The translations under genes and the position numbers were made by a program. The notes under the pieces were generated by a model. That model made no database searches and had not been told where the DNA came from. It saw nothing but the letters and a program-made list of their open reading frames with translations. Below are positions 8,673 through 18,351 of a stretch of DNA of 64,000 nt, one piece after another. Source of the stretch: Paraburkholderia nodosa DSM 21604 (GTDB lineage Bacteria; Pseudomonadota; Gammaproteobacteria; Burkholderiales; Burkholderiaceae); contig NZ_JAFA01000013.1 in the NCBI RefSeq assembly GCF_000519185.1, forward strand, positions 62,001 to 126,000, in the 5' to 3' direction. Each line of letters starts with the position of its first letter. Positions within the stretch are counted from its first letter, which is position 1.

Positions 8673-11600
8673 TTAGCCCGAAGACTCAAGTGCTTTCGCT
8701 GCGGCTATTGCATGCCTGCCCAACGCCGCATCTTCTGTCCACTTTCTAACGAGCTCAAGGTCCGTTTGACGTCCTACCGCCCCCAATAAATCCAGCGCGA
8801 AAGTTCGATGCTCAGTTAGGAGGTCGTGCCATTGCGCGAGGTTTGCGAATTGCGTCGCGGGTTGATAGCCCTCCGTCAATACCGCTCGCGCTAGCCTACG
8901 CACGCCATTGGCATACGCCGGCAGGAACGAAATCTTTTGCTCCCTGTCGTAGAAGCCAAAACTCCTCTCGACGTGTACCACTATGTCGAACGCGTCGGCC
9001 ACACCACAGCGTTCTAGTTGCGCCCAACGAATTGCTTGCTCTTCGTAATTCGACGCGAGTGGTTTCACGGCTAGGCAATAGAGAAGCTCAGCCGCAACGG
9101 ACCATGCCGATGCGTTGACAGTGTCTTCATCTACAGAGGGGAGGCCAACGCCCATGGTGGCGAGCGCACGGATTGACAGGAGATAAGTTTCAACTGCCGA
9201 CTGCGCCCAAGTACCGCTCAAGTCAGGAGCACGGGCAAATTTTTGGAAACATGGCGCTGCCTCGGGAACCGGACTCCTGGCGAGCTCGCGGATGACCATC
9301 GGTGTTGTCAAGTCGGCGTACGTGGCAAACGCAGCTCTTACCAGCAACTCCCTACGCTGAGTTTCCGTGAGCAGTTCGTGATACGCCTCGCCGTACAGGT
9401 GGTCACAAGGGTGGTCAAAGGTACAAACATACATATGCATAGCACGTTCGGAGGCCAATTGGCCGCGAGGCATCTCGAGCGCCGCTATAAACTCTTGATG
9501 AACCGACTCGACAGACAGGTCAGTTTCCGGACCTCCGACGCCTTGAAATGCATCGAATACTAGTGAGTTTGTTAGCGGGTCGTCATCCGTCAACCACGAA
9601 TCCAGCAGCGCACGGAGTTCGTTCTGCCCATCCTCGTCAAGAAGAGGACCGGTCCGGCGAACGAGGTCGACAACATCTAGTCGTAGGCGGTAAATGCCGG
9701 CATCCCAGAGAAAGCGGATGATATCGACGGAATCATCGGGAATGCAGTCAGCGACTGGCTCCAACCGATTTATCATCCCGACGATGATGAGCAACTGCCC
9801 GGGTCGAAGGCCCTTGTGCGCGGACAACTGATTCCACAACATCCCATTTAGCTCGGGTGAGCCGTTGTACCGATACAGCGACATAAAACCCTGCTGTATT
9901 TGGTGCATGGCACGGAAGACTAGGCTCCCCGGCGGACTATAGACAGCGTTGTATGCGCGTCGGCGAAATGCGATTTTTACGTTTAAATTTTCCGCGCGCA
10001 GGCGCTCCGCTTCGTTCCATATGCGCCTATCGACACGTGAAAATGCGTCTAGGACGTCAGGCAATAGGCCATGACATATCGCATGTGGAACGACCGCCAG
10101 ATAGTTCCCGCAGATACTGGACTCGACATCGTCCGATAGACGTACGCTTACATGATGACGCCCGTCCTCTCCGCTGCCGAACTCAAGGCTCAGCCTCTCA
10201 TAGTCTTCGGCAGCGCTGTCAAGCGCATCGCGCACTCGGTCAAGAACAAGAGACTTCGCTTTCGCGCCGCACTTGCCATCGATACATGAAACAAGCAGTT
10301 CAATTGGTGGCGAATCCAACAGAGCCTCCAGACCGAAGGCACTGCCGCAGCCACCAACAGCAAACTCAGTTAGGGGCCGGTTGATTGGTCTTTCCAACGC
10401 TTCGGCCAGCTGTTGAATATCACGACACTGCTCAAGCAAAAACACCGTGCAGAAGTAATCCGCAATCAGCTCGTGCCTAAAAAAGCATCTCCCCGACCGA
10501 ACAACGACTAGTCCACCTTTCCTTGCCGCACGCCATATGTGCTCCGCCTCACCAGCAGAATCAAGTACCGCTGTCAGTTCACGCACCAATTCGTGCTCGG
10601 ATATTGTTGACGCAAACCGCTCCCTTATCGTCCAAGCGACTCTGGCCAGTGCTCGATGCCCTACGCCTGCGTAGACCTCCAGCCGCTGCCGGGTGAATGC
10701 ACTGTAAAGTGAGAAGCGTCCATCCAAACCGCTTTCCTCTAACATGACGCCAGCAAGAATCTCAGCGTCGTGTGCGGTCGCAACGACCTCCAACGATACG
10801 AGCTCTTCAGGCTTGGCGGGGCGACAGAGGTGTGCTTCAAGCACCGCTCGAAGATGCGACGGCATCGCATCGGGAATGCTCGCAATGTCGTTGGGAAGCC
10901 ATGGAATGGGAATTTCTCGCTGGCTCCCGACGACAAGTTGGAGTCCGTAGCGTCGATATAGTGCGAACAGAGCACGCAGGAGATGCGACTGAAGTTTCGG
11001 CTGACATTCGTTCAACCCATCGACAAACACAACAGCAGGGTTGGCGGTACTTTTAGAATTACCAAGCACACTCTTCAAGGAAAACGTGGTTGATAAGGCG
11101 ACCGAACGCTCTAACAGTGGGCGCAGCTCCCCCTCAAATAGCCGTGCCTCAATTGCCATCGGCAACATTCCGGCCGATGCGGTAAGCGCCGACATTTCTT
11201 CCAAAACACGAGTTTTGCCGGAGCCGGATTTCCCTACGATAAGCAGGTTGCGGCCTTCCTTGAGCCGCTCGACGCACTCGCCTAGCGTCTGGTCTCGTCC
11301 GTCAACGACTAACGATACGGCGACAAAAGGTTTGCTGGCTGCCAAGAGCGTAGCTTGCCACTGGGAAGCGTACTCGGCAGCAAGCCGGTCCGCCTCCGTC
11401 GATTCGGTGACATCAGACTGGCGCACCAAGCCAATCCGGGATGCGAATGCTCGCCATGTGTCTAACAATAGCGGACTCGCGAGGTGGGCGCGTATTTGGG
11501 AGCACAACTGGCGATATCCACCAACGGAGCACTTAAAGTTACCGCCTGGAATATTGCAGCCTGGAAGAGGCTCGAAGAAAAGGCAAAGATTCGCCCCAAC

Positions 11601-12020
11601 GCCTTGTTTTATGCGCATTGAATCGAGCGTTATGTCCTTCGTGAGTTCGTCTATGACTGCGTAGCGGGCATCAACTGCTTGCTGGAAGGGGTTCTTTGAC
11701 GCAAGCACCCGCCGTCGACCATCCGGCAGCACGGACTTCCAGTGTCCGTTAACACCACCTTCGACCGGCAGCCCGTAACCTTTCAGTTCGACCACGGTAG
11801 CACTGCGTGCGGTCACTACAACAAAGTCAATCTGCGTTCGCGAAGGGCCGCAATAGAAGTTTCCTAGCACGAGACATGGTTCACCGAGAGCTGCGAGGTC
11901 GACGCGCAGGCGGCGCAGGAACTTCAGCTCCGTTCGGTCCTCAATCTGATGCCCGAGATAGAGTTCAACACATGACCTATTCTCCGCTGCGACCGCGTCC
12001 CTCTCCACGATTCCGCCCAC
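8673..12020 (-). CDS. NERD nuclease-NACHT-like STAND NTPase
   Basis: Large protein of about 1,115 aa. Residues 15-125 look like a NERD nuclease domain of the PD-(D/E)xK fold: QID (63-65), ELK (78-80) and NPFQQ (110-114). A P-loop NTPase follows, with Walker A GKSGSGKT (263-270) and Walker B VFVDGLNE (331-338), the latter typical of NACHT/STAND ATPases. The remaining 650 or so residues are helical and could form a repeat-type sensor. This layout (effector, switch, sensor) is that of bacterial NLR-like defence proteins. The start is GTG; AAAGGAG overlaps the first GTG (12018-12020), so translation may really begin at the in-frame GTG at 12006-12008. The gene lies 109 bp after drmC on the same strand and heads the cassette. 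Confidence 0.85.
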   Translation of the reverse strand: MGGIVERDAVAAENRSCVELYLGHQIEDRTELKFLRRLRVDLAALGEPCLVLGNFYCGPSRTQIDFVVVTARSATVVELKGYGLPVEGGVNGHWKSVLPDGRRRVLASKNPFQQAVDARYAVIDELTKDITLDSMRIKQGVGANLCLFFEPLPGCNIPGGNFKCSVGGYRQLCSQIRAHLASPLLLDTWRAFASRIGLVRQSDVTESTEADRLAAEYASQWQATLLAASKPFVAVSLVVDGRDQTLGECVERLKEGRNLLIVGKSGSGKTRVLEEMSALTASAGMLPMAIEARLFEGELRPLLERSVALSTTFSLKSVLGNSKSTANPAVVFVDGLNECQPKLQSHLLRALFALYRRYGLQLVVGSQREIPIPWLPNDIASIPDAMPSHLRAVLEAHLCRPAKPEELVSLEVVATAHDAEILAGVMLEESGLDGRFSLYSAFTRQRLEVYAGVGHRALARVAWTIRERFASTISEHELVRELTAVLDSAGEAEHIWRAARKGGLVVVRSGRCFFRHELIADYFCTVFLLEQCRDIQQLAEALERPINRPLTEFAVGGCGSAFGLEALLDSPPIELLVSCIDGKCGAKAKSLVLDRVRDALDSAAEDYERLSLEFGSGEDGRHHVSVRLSDDVESSICGNYLAVVPHAICHGLLPDVLDAFSRVDRRIWNEAERLRAENLNVKIAFRRRAYNAVYSPPGSLVFRAMHQIQQGFMSLYRYNGSPELNGMLWNQLSAHKGLRPGQLLIIVGMINRLEPVADCIPDDSVDIIRFLWDAGIYRLRLDVVDLVRRTGPLLDEDGQNELRALLDSWLTDDDPLTNSLVFDAFQGVGGPETDLSVESVHQEFIAALEMPRGQLASERAMHMYVCTFDHPCDHLYGEAYHELLTETQRRELLVRAAFATYADLTTPMVIRELARSPVPEAAPCFQKFARAPDLSGTWAQSAVETYLLSIRALATMGVGLPSVDEDTVNASAWSVAAELLYCLAVKPLASNYEEQAIRWAQLERCGVADAFDIVVHVERSFGFYDREQKISFLPAYANGVRRLARAVLTEGYQPATQFANLAQWHDLLTEHRTFALDLLGAVGRQTDLELVRKWTEDAALGRHAIAAAKALESSG

Positions 12021-12129
12021 TCCTTTCAGGTTCCTGGTCTTGAGCCCTTCATTGCGCCGTCAAAGACATCTGTGGTCGCCTGAACGCACCATTAGTCTTG
12101 CTCATTTACCTAATGGCGCGCATCTCCGA

Positions 12130-12942
12130 TTACAGGTCAGCAGCTCGAAATACTCCGTCTCGCACAAGCGCTGCCAGGCTCAGGGTTACTTGCTTCGGAG
12201 CATCTCCTCCGCGCATTAACGTTCCCAATTCGACGTTAAGGTTCATCGCATAGTCGGTCAGATTCGCACTTGACACAAACAGCACGTCGTCATCTGCAAC
12301 CACAAACTTCGCGTGAAGCGAACCGTGAAGACCCTGACTACTTCGTGGTCGTCTCGACAGCGGCCAAACGTAGGTCGTAACGTGCTCGAGGCGGGACAAA
12401 GTGAGCCCAAGCGCTGCGTCAAATTTGACCTTGCCGTCGCTTTCTTCCTTGTCCTCCAAAAGAAAGGATACTTTAACGCCACGTTTGACTGCAGCTTCTA
12501 TTGCCTGAACGAGGGCCCCAACCTTATAGGCTGCAAACGTTACGATGAACAATGACCGTCGCGCGCCTCCTATCACTTCGAGAAGAACTTGTTCTGTACT
12601 TCTAAATCCCGACCACGGAGTGGCGGGACCCGACCATACAAGTTCGACGCTACTCTCACCCCGTAGCTTGGTAGCTTGGTGAAGAGCCCCTTCAATGGCC
12701 GCAGCGAGCTCGGCGGCCGGAACAATTTGAGTCCCGCAACGCCATTCCTCGATGACTAGCTGAAACTTAGTGCGTGCCGTGGGGTGTAGGCGTCGTTGCA
12801 TCTGCAGTAACGCCGCCTCCACTTTCTCAGTTCCACGCAGTTGTCTTAACTGCACCGCGATTGCTATAACAGCATCGGAAGAGACGTGAGCGGAAAAATC
12901 CGCGACCGCATCGAGAAGAGGTGTCGGCAGACTCATCATCAT
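12130..12942 (-). CDS. drmC: DISARM protein DrmC, phospholipase D-like nuclease
   Basis: Protein of 270 aa with a single PLD-type HKD motif at about residues 210-220 (LHAKFVVADDD), followed by SANLT. One HKD per chain suggests a dimeric active site. PLD-family DrmC proteins are a conserved component of DISARM defence. It is last in the operon and starts inside the drmB stop (ATGA). The N-terminal 100 residues are helical and unassigned. The order of five genes makes the assignment strong. Confidence 0.9.
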   Translation of the reverse strand: MMMSLPTPLLDAVADFSAHVSSDAVIAIAVQLRQLRGTEKVEAALLQMQRRLHPTARTKFQLVIEEWRCGTQIVPAAELAAAIEGALHQATKLRGESSVELVWSGPATPWSGFRSTEQVLLEVIGGARRSLFIVTFAAYKVGALVQAIEAAVKRGVKVSFLLEDKEESDGKVKFDAALGLTLSRLEHVTTYVWPLSRRPRSSQGLHGSLHAKFVVADDDVLFVSSANLTDYAMNLNVELGTLMRGGDAPKQVTLSLAALVRDGVFRAADL

Positions 12943-14774
12943 TCAAAAAAAGGAACGTTGCCACCACCAATAGTCTGGACGAGGAGTCCTCGGTCAAGAT
13001 ATTTGTTTCCGCGCTCGCATGAAGTCTCAGGGGAAAACATGCACGCGTGACAGGCTGCACCGTGTAGCGAGGAAGTTCCGTCGAGCGCGGGCCGATGCTC
13101 TCCGCACAACGGGTCCGAAGCACAAAGTCGAATTTCCTCCAACGCCAGCCTAATCAATCGTCCAAGCCTGTTCGGCTCGCCCAGCGAGACAAGCCCGCCA
13201 AGAGTTCCCTCGCTGTCCGGTGCTGCGGTATAGAGAAGCAAGCCCGCCATTGCAGGTTCGTCGTTCCCACCATCTTGGGCGTATATACGCTCACGGATGC
13301 TGGCTGACGAGTACCCGGCCTCCATGGACAACTGCCGCATGAGCGCATGGGAGAAAGAATGAATCAGCGCATAGCGAATCCCCGGGTAGCCGCTCTCAGG
13401 CTCGGGTATGCGCCGCGCCCTACGCCATGCGGCGTGGGCCCGGAACATCTCCTCGTCTTGAGCTTCGACTCGCCGCACCCATTTACGTATTTCCTGCTCC
13501 GAAAATTGCAGAAAGATTCCTTCGCCCCGCACTTCTGAGACAGGCACCCAGATTGGCTTGCTTCTCCCCAGCGGTGCTCGCAACGAAGCGGGAATTTCAC
13601 TAGGGTCAGAGTAGTCGCCAGGTGACTCGATGCGCGTGAATCCTGTTAGCGCTCGCACCTCTCGTAAGCGTTCCGCTCGGACAACCTTCTCAAAATATCG
13701 CTCGTATCCGTGCGGCGCAGCGACGGGGGTTAATTGAAAGTCCCGAGTATTAACGGTTGGGTCTGCGCTTACAAAGACATTCCACTCCGGCAACTTCAGA
13801 TTCCAGTCCTCGTCATCGGCCTGAGTCCCGTCCTTCTTGTTTTGAATTGCATCCCAGACGGCATCGTCGCCGTAGTCTTCCAAACCCTTCAGGTTCCCAA
13901 CAGCCCTAAAGGCCCCGACTGTCTCCCGCGATGGAATATGTTGCAGGACTGCCCAACGCTCCTCAATTAGCTGCGGCAGCTTGTCCACGAACATCGGAAT
14001 TGAAAGTGCTGATAGAGAAATCCCAAACCAACTGTTGGACGCCCCAAGCAGCATAGTCTCAGCATGCTCGTCGCAGCCGCTTGGTGCAAAATCTCGCAAA
14101 TGTGGCCGCCGCCCGCGACATTCGAATACAGCATCGCTTTCGGCAACCTCACCGAAAGCATCTGACATGCGTCGGTCAAGCCCGCACGTATCACACTTGA
14201 CCAGCAAATCGACAGCCTCGTCCGAAGCGCCAATTTTCTTGAGTCGCAATGGGCCATTGCACGTTGCCGCGCCACGATGGACAAAGCGCAACCACGGAAA
14301 GTCATCCAGATGTCCATGACCGCATGCCATCTGGAAGCGCGCCGGAAGTGCAACCGGCGGCTGTCCAGCCTTACTGCAGTTTGCATGGACAAAGCGCGCG
14401 CGGTCGGGCCGATAAGGGTCCGTTTTTAGCTCGAATAGTCCAGAACTGATTGGTGCCAGCAGTTCGCACCACGGACAGCGAAACCACTGCGGAAACGCCG
14501 CGACCGGTATCCCAATTTTTGCCGTTCCGAGCGGGTCCGTAGAGGCAGTGTCGGGCTCCACCGGCGGAAGCAATAGCTTCTCCACCTGATTACCGAGTTG
14601 AGCCCGTACGGCGCGAAGCAGGCGTTCTTCGCTGACCAATACAGAATGAGTCGTGTCCCAATCGTCCAAGCCCATAACCATCCCGGCAATGTTGGGGAGG
14701 TCAATCATTGCGCCAACACCGTAAACGTTCAGCAGTTGCGTGGGTCGGATATCGCCGACCTTGTGTTTTGTCAT
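12939..14774 (-). CDS. drmB: DISARM protein DrmB (DUF1998)
   Basis: Protein of 611 aa carrying DUF1998, the hallmark of DrmB. The N-terminal part has cysteine pairs likely to bind zinc (FRCPWCELLAP, then HANC and CGHGHLDDFPW). The C-terminal 150 residues contain GIRYALIHSFSHALMRQL, LLLYTAAPDSEGTLGGL, and a Cys-rich end (CGEHRP, ACHACMFSPETSCERGN). In DISARM, DrmB works with the DrmA helicase as the core that engages incoming DNA. It overlaps both neighbours by 4 bp, consistent with a tightly co-translated complex. Confidence 0.92.
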   Translation of the reverse strand: MTKHKVGDIRPTQLLNVYGVGAMIDLPNIAGMVMGLDDWDTTHSVLVSEERLLRAVRAQLGNQVEKLLLPPVEPDTASTDPLGTAKIGIPVAAFPQWFRCPWCELLAPISSGLFELKTDPYRPDRARFVHANCSKAGQPPVALPARFQMACGHGHLDDFPWLRFVHRGAATCNGPLRLKKIGASDEAVDLLVKCDTCGLDRRMSDAFGEVAESDAVFECRGRRPHLRDFAPSGCDEHAETMLLGASNSWFGISLSALSIPMFVDKLPQLIEERWAVLQHIPSRETVGAFRAVGNLKGLEDYGDDAVWDAIQNKKDGTQADDEDWNLKLPEWNVFVSADPTVNTRDFQLTPVAAPHGYERYFEKVVRAERLREVRALTGFTRIESPGDYSDPSEIPASLRAPLGRSKPIWVPVSEVRGEGIFLQFSEQEIRKWVRRVEAQDEEMFRAHAAWRRARRIPEPESGYPGIRYALIHSFSHALMRQLSMEAGYSSASIRERIYAQDGGNDEPAMAGLLLYTAAPDSEGTLGGLVSLGEPNRLGRLIRLALEEIRLCASDPLCGEHRPALDGTSSLHGAACHACMFSPETSCERGNKYLDRGLLVQTIGGGNVPFFE

Positions 14775-17700
14775 TGTTGTCCTCCGTTCGTTGCCGGCGG
14801 GGTACTTGCGGTCGCCGGCAATGGAGCCGAATATCCCTGTCCGTATCCGTCGTCGAGCGGTTTATCGTCCATGATTAGCCCAACGCTCGGCTCCACGTCA
14901 CGAAGCGAACCGAGGCAGGTGAATTCTTCCCAATCTCCCGCTCCGGTTTTCTCGAGCAACGCAACCGTCGTTCCGTCCCTCTGGCCTTGAAACCCCAGCC
15001 GAGCGCCGCCAGGCTTCGGTGCAGCCTTCTTGAGCCAATAATCTATGCGTGCCTTCAACAGCTTCTCTACCCGCTGTCCTTGCGCCGTCGACTGGGTTAC
15101 GGACGTGGCTCGCTCAGTTATTGCCTTAACTGCGTCCTTCACGATTGCGTGCGAGCCGTCCAATCGTCCGGCCGCCAAGTTCTCGTTGAATTCGGACGCA
15201 GGCAAACGAACCAATGCGGCGAGGACTGCAGATATTCCTCGGTCGACCGCTCGTGCTGCGAATGGCGTGACTGAAAGTGCCTCCACGTGCTGATAGAAGG
15301 TCGAGTGGTAGTGCTCGAATCGCTCGTAGTGAGAAAGGTCACGCGGCCGCCCCCAGTTATAGACCGTGCAAACCAAACCCGGAGCCTGCGTGTTTCGCCC
15401 GACGCGACTAGTCGCCTGAATGTACTCGGCGGTCCCCTTCGGCTGCCCACCGACAACCATAAGACCCAACCGCTTGATGTCGACCCCGACAGAAATCATG
15501 TTCGTTGCCAGAACGACGTCAAGCGGGTTCGCGCGAAGCGGTTTTTTGGCTGCTCGAGCATGGGGCGGCAACAGTGGGTCGTGAGCAAACTCAAGTCGGT
15601 CTAGCAAAGCGGGAATATCGCGCGAACTCTTTCTCGAGGTCAATTCCTCGAGGGCCGGTGTGTGACGCTTCGCGAGCCCACGACTATCCATATCGCGCAG
15701 ACGTGCGCGAATGTCGTCGTCCACGAGTCGGCGCATACCGCCGAGTTCTCGCATGGAATTGAAGTAGCCCAACAACGTCATCCAAGGGTCTGCTGCTTTG
15801 CCGTACCTCAAGAACAACGCTTGAGAGGCCGCGAGATAAGCAGAATAGACGCGAATCAGCGCTACCTTCAGTCGACGCCCGAATGCGCTCACCCCGACAT
15901 AACGGCGTCCCGGATATCGTTCGCTAGGTTCCCGCTGCAAGCTGAAGAAATTATCCCGAACATCGAGCCCTTGGGGTGGGAACACGCGAACATCACGTAA
16001 AAATAGCGAGCGCACCTGCTCCGTTGCCTGACGGATAGTCGCTGTAGAGGCAATCAGTTTTGGGCGAACGACCTTTCCATCTACGCTCCAGGAGCACAGC
16101 TGGTCCACCGCCGTCTCATACAGCCCAACGAGACTTCCCAGCGGGCCGGAGATAAGGTGCAATTCGTCTTGGATAATCAGGTCAGGCGGTCGAAGCGGCC
16201 CATGCTCTACAGCCCTTACTGCTGGTAGTCCGTTTTTGGTCGGATGAGACGAAGCATCTTCCAGACATGGCGAAGTAAACCCATGGCGCGGGCAATACCC
16301 GTCAACCTGACCGAACAGCATCTGCGTCGTGCCATTCCAGGGCATCTGGGCGAATTTATCAACTGTTGCTATCAGCAACGCGGGCAGTCGACGATAGATT
16401 TCTTCGTCCACCGTTAGGACAGGAATTCCTTCATCCGGTGCCTTCGCACGACTAAATTCGCATTGGCCTAGCCTGTCGCTACAGTATGTGAACACGCGCG
16501 CTCTGCCTTGAGCATACGTCTCCACCTTTACGTCATTCCCAAGGTCCAGACCTTCACCGCACCAAGGACAGTTGGTCAACTGTAGCGGAGAGCCCGTACC
16601 ACTGCCCATGCCAACGCCACGCCCGCCCAGCGTCGATTGATGTGCATCGGCGACGGTGTTAGGCGACGTCTTCATGCCGACCCAAAGCCCGACGCGGAAT
16701 GGTTCCGTGCCCCAAACGTCGGGCGACCCTCGGCGGATGACCTCACTTGCACAAATCAGCGCAGCGGCACGCTGGAACTGCTGCAAAGTGAGCAACCGAA
16801 GCGTATAGCGCATGATGACCGCGACGCCGGCGTGGCCCAGTCGTCCTGCCACGCTGCCTTGAAGGCGTCGGATGCCAAGCGTGTATGCCGTCAAGCCAAG
16901 GTACGCCTCGGTCTTACCACCACCAGTCGGGAACCACAGCAAATCGGCGATGGCCGAAGGCGCACTGCTTCGCTCAGGATGGTCAAGCTGCGTTACGCCA
17001 GGCAGATTGAGGAGCACGAATGCCAACTGAAACGGTCGCCACGAATAGTTTTCCGGTCGGCTAAGCTCCTCAGCGCCCACTTTTCTGCCAGCGCGCTTCG
17101 ACTCCGATATGAGCGTGTGGCTGCGCTGCTGCCACATCGCGCGGTTAGCAAACCGGAACGCCCTCAGCGCCTTGGCATCTTGTTGGAGGAGTTCGATACC
17201 AGCCGCGATGCGCTCACACGCGACTTCGCAGTTGGTGATAGCGCTCTCGGCAACCTTGCGATAGGCCTCCAGCTCTTCCTTCGGGTCGTCGATTCGAGCC
17301 GACTCTTTTTCAATCCATTCTTTATATGCGGCCGGCAATGCGCGAAGCGACCGGAACAGCTCCTCGTCCGACATTTCGGCGAGCGCTTTCATGTCAAGAA
17401 CTACCTCAGCCAAACGAGGGATGTCCTCTGCTGTAGGCGGTGTCGTCTGAGGTACTTCATATGTCGGTATCGCACGCGTCCGCAAACGAACACACTTTGT
17501 GGAATCGCCCGGGTCGACGTCTGCGTGCACAGCAACCCCGTGGCCCACGGCGAATTCAACCTGTGCTCGATAAAGCATCTCAAGCGCCATCTGCTCGGCA
17601 TGCTGCACAGGGTCAGCCTTCGCCTCGTCACGGAACAAATGCCTGCGTCGAAAGACGGCCCCCTCCTCAGCACCGCGAACTTCAAGTTCGGGTTGGAAAA

Positions 17701-18322
17701 CCCACATCTCGTCTTTAAGGGATTCGCTTTCAGTCTGCCCGTTGACCATGAACAGCGAAACAACCCAGTCGCCGTTGAGCTTGCGAACCCTTCCCTGGAG
17801 ATAGACCTCGGGCTGCAACTTATCGAGAGGCACAGGAGGAATATCGCCTTCGATGAGGGCGATTGGAAGGCCGACGTTGCCCAGCGGGTACCGCTTCCAG
17901 ACCGTCAGCGGATTCCCCTTATCATTGACCTGAGTCGGACTCCTTTCGCGTTTATAGCGCCCCCATCGTCCCGTCACAACGACTGACTGAACCTCTCCGG
18001 CTATGGTACAGGTGAGTCCTATCGAAGACGGAGACAACGAGTCCGTAGGAAGCGGTGTGTCGTCCGTAGGCCCGTCCTCTCCGGACGCTGACTCATCGTC
18101 CGCGAGCACGTCCATTTCGTTCGCACGTAAACGCCTGTTACGCGGTGACAACATGCCTACCAAGTAACGGTCTTGAACACGGGTTTCCGCGACTTCCTCG
18201 TCGGGCCCACCACGCGGTCCGAGCAGTTCTTTTTCGACAAGTTCTTCAAGTTCGGCGCGTAACTGCACCGGCGACAGGCTCTCACCCGCCAATATCGATT
18301 TCATATCACCAAGCCCCGCCAT
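14771..18322 (-). CDS. drmA: DISARM helicase DrmA
   Basis: Superfamily 2 helicase of about 1,183 aa, the DNA-engaging core of DISARM. Visible motifs are Walker A FPTGGGKTEAYLGL (about 465), a DEXH-type box IIQDELHLISG (about 717), ASTATI, and the C-terminal helicase motifs LATNMISVGVDI and YIQATSRVGR. A four-Cys element (CPWCGEG and CSDRLGQC) lies between the motor halves. The frame is open from a TTG at 18355 that overlaps the methylase stop. I prefer the ATG at 18322 because GAGGGGA lies 7 bases upstream. It overlaps drmB by 4 bp. Confidence 0.92.
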   Translation of the reverse strand: MAGLGDMKSILAGESLSPVQLRAELEELVEKELLGPRGGPDEEVAETRVQDRYLVGMLSPRNRRLRANEMDVLADDESASGEDGPTDDTPLPTDSLSPSSIGLTCTIAGEVQSVVVTGRWGRYKRERSPTQVNDKGNPLTVWKRYPLGNVGLPIALIEGDIPPVPLDKLQPEVYLQGRVRKLNGDWVVSLFMVNGQTESESLKDEMWVFQPELEVRGAEEGAVFRRRHLFRDEAKADPVQHAEQMALEMLYRAQVEFAVGHGVAVHADVDPGDSTKCVRLRTRAIPTYEVPQTTPPTAEDIPRLAEVVLDMKALAEMSDEELFRSLRALPAAYKEWIEKESARIDDPKEELEAYRKVAESAITNCEVACERIAAGIELLQQDAKALRAFRFANRAMWQQRSHTLISESKRAGRKVGAEELSRPENYSWRPFQLAFVLLNLPGVTQLDHPERSSAPSAIADLLWFPTGGGKTEAYLGLTAYTLGIRRLQGSVAGRLGHAGVAVIMRYTLRLLTLQQFQRAAALICASEVIRRGSPDVWGTEPFRVGLWVGMKTSPNTVADAHQSTLGGRGVGMGSGTGSPLQLTNCPWCGEGLDLGNDVKVETYAQGRARVFTYCSDRLGQCEFSRAKAPDEGIPVLTVDEEIYRRLPALLIATVDKFAQMPWNGTTQMLFGQVDGYCPRHGFTSPCLEDASSHPTKNGLPAVRAVEHGPLRPPDLIIQDELHLISGPLGSLVGLYETAVDQLCSWSVDGKVVRPKLIASTATIRQATEQVRSLFLRDVRVFPPQGLDVRDNFFSLQREPSERYPGRRYVGVSAFGRRLKVALIRVYSAYLAASQALFLRYGKAADPWMTLLGYFNSMRELGGMRRLVDDDIRARLRDMDSRGLAKRHTPALEELTSRKSSRDIPALLDRLEFAHDPLLPPHARAAKKPLRANPLDVVLATNMISVGVDIKRLGLMVVGGQPKGTAEYIQATSRVGRNTQAPGLVCTVYNWGRPRDLSHYERFEHYHSTFYQHVEALSVTPFAARAVDRGISAVLAALVRLPASEFNENLAAGRLDGSHAIVKDAVKAITERATSVTQSTAQGQRVEKLLKARIDYWLKKAAPKPGGARLGFQGQRDGTTVALLEKTGAGDWEEFTCLGSLRDVEPSVGLIMDDKPLDDGYGQGYSAPLPATASTPPATNGGQQ

Positions 18323-18351
18323 TTGTGTCCCCTCACTCGCGCGCATCTGCG

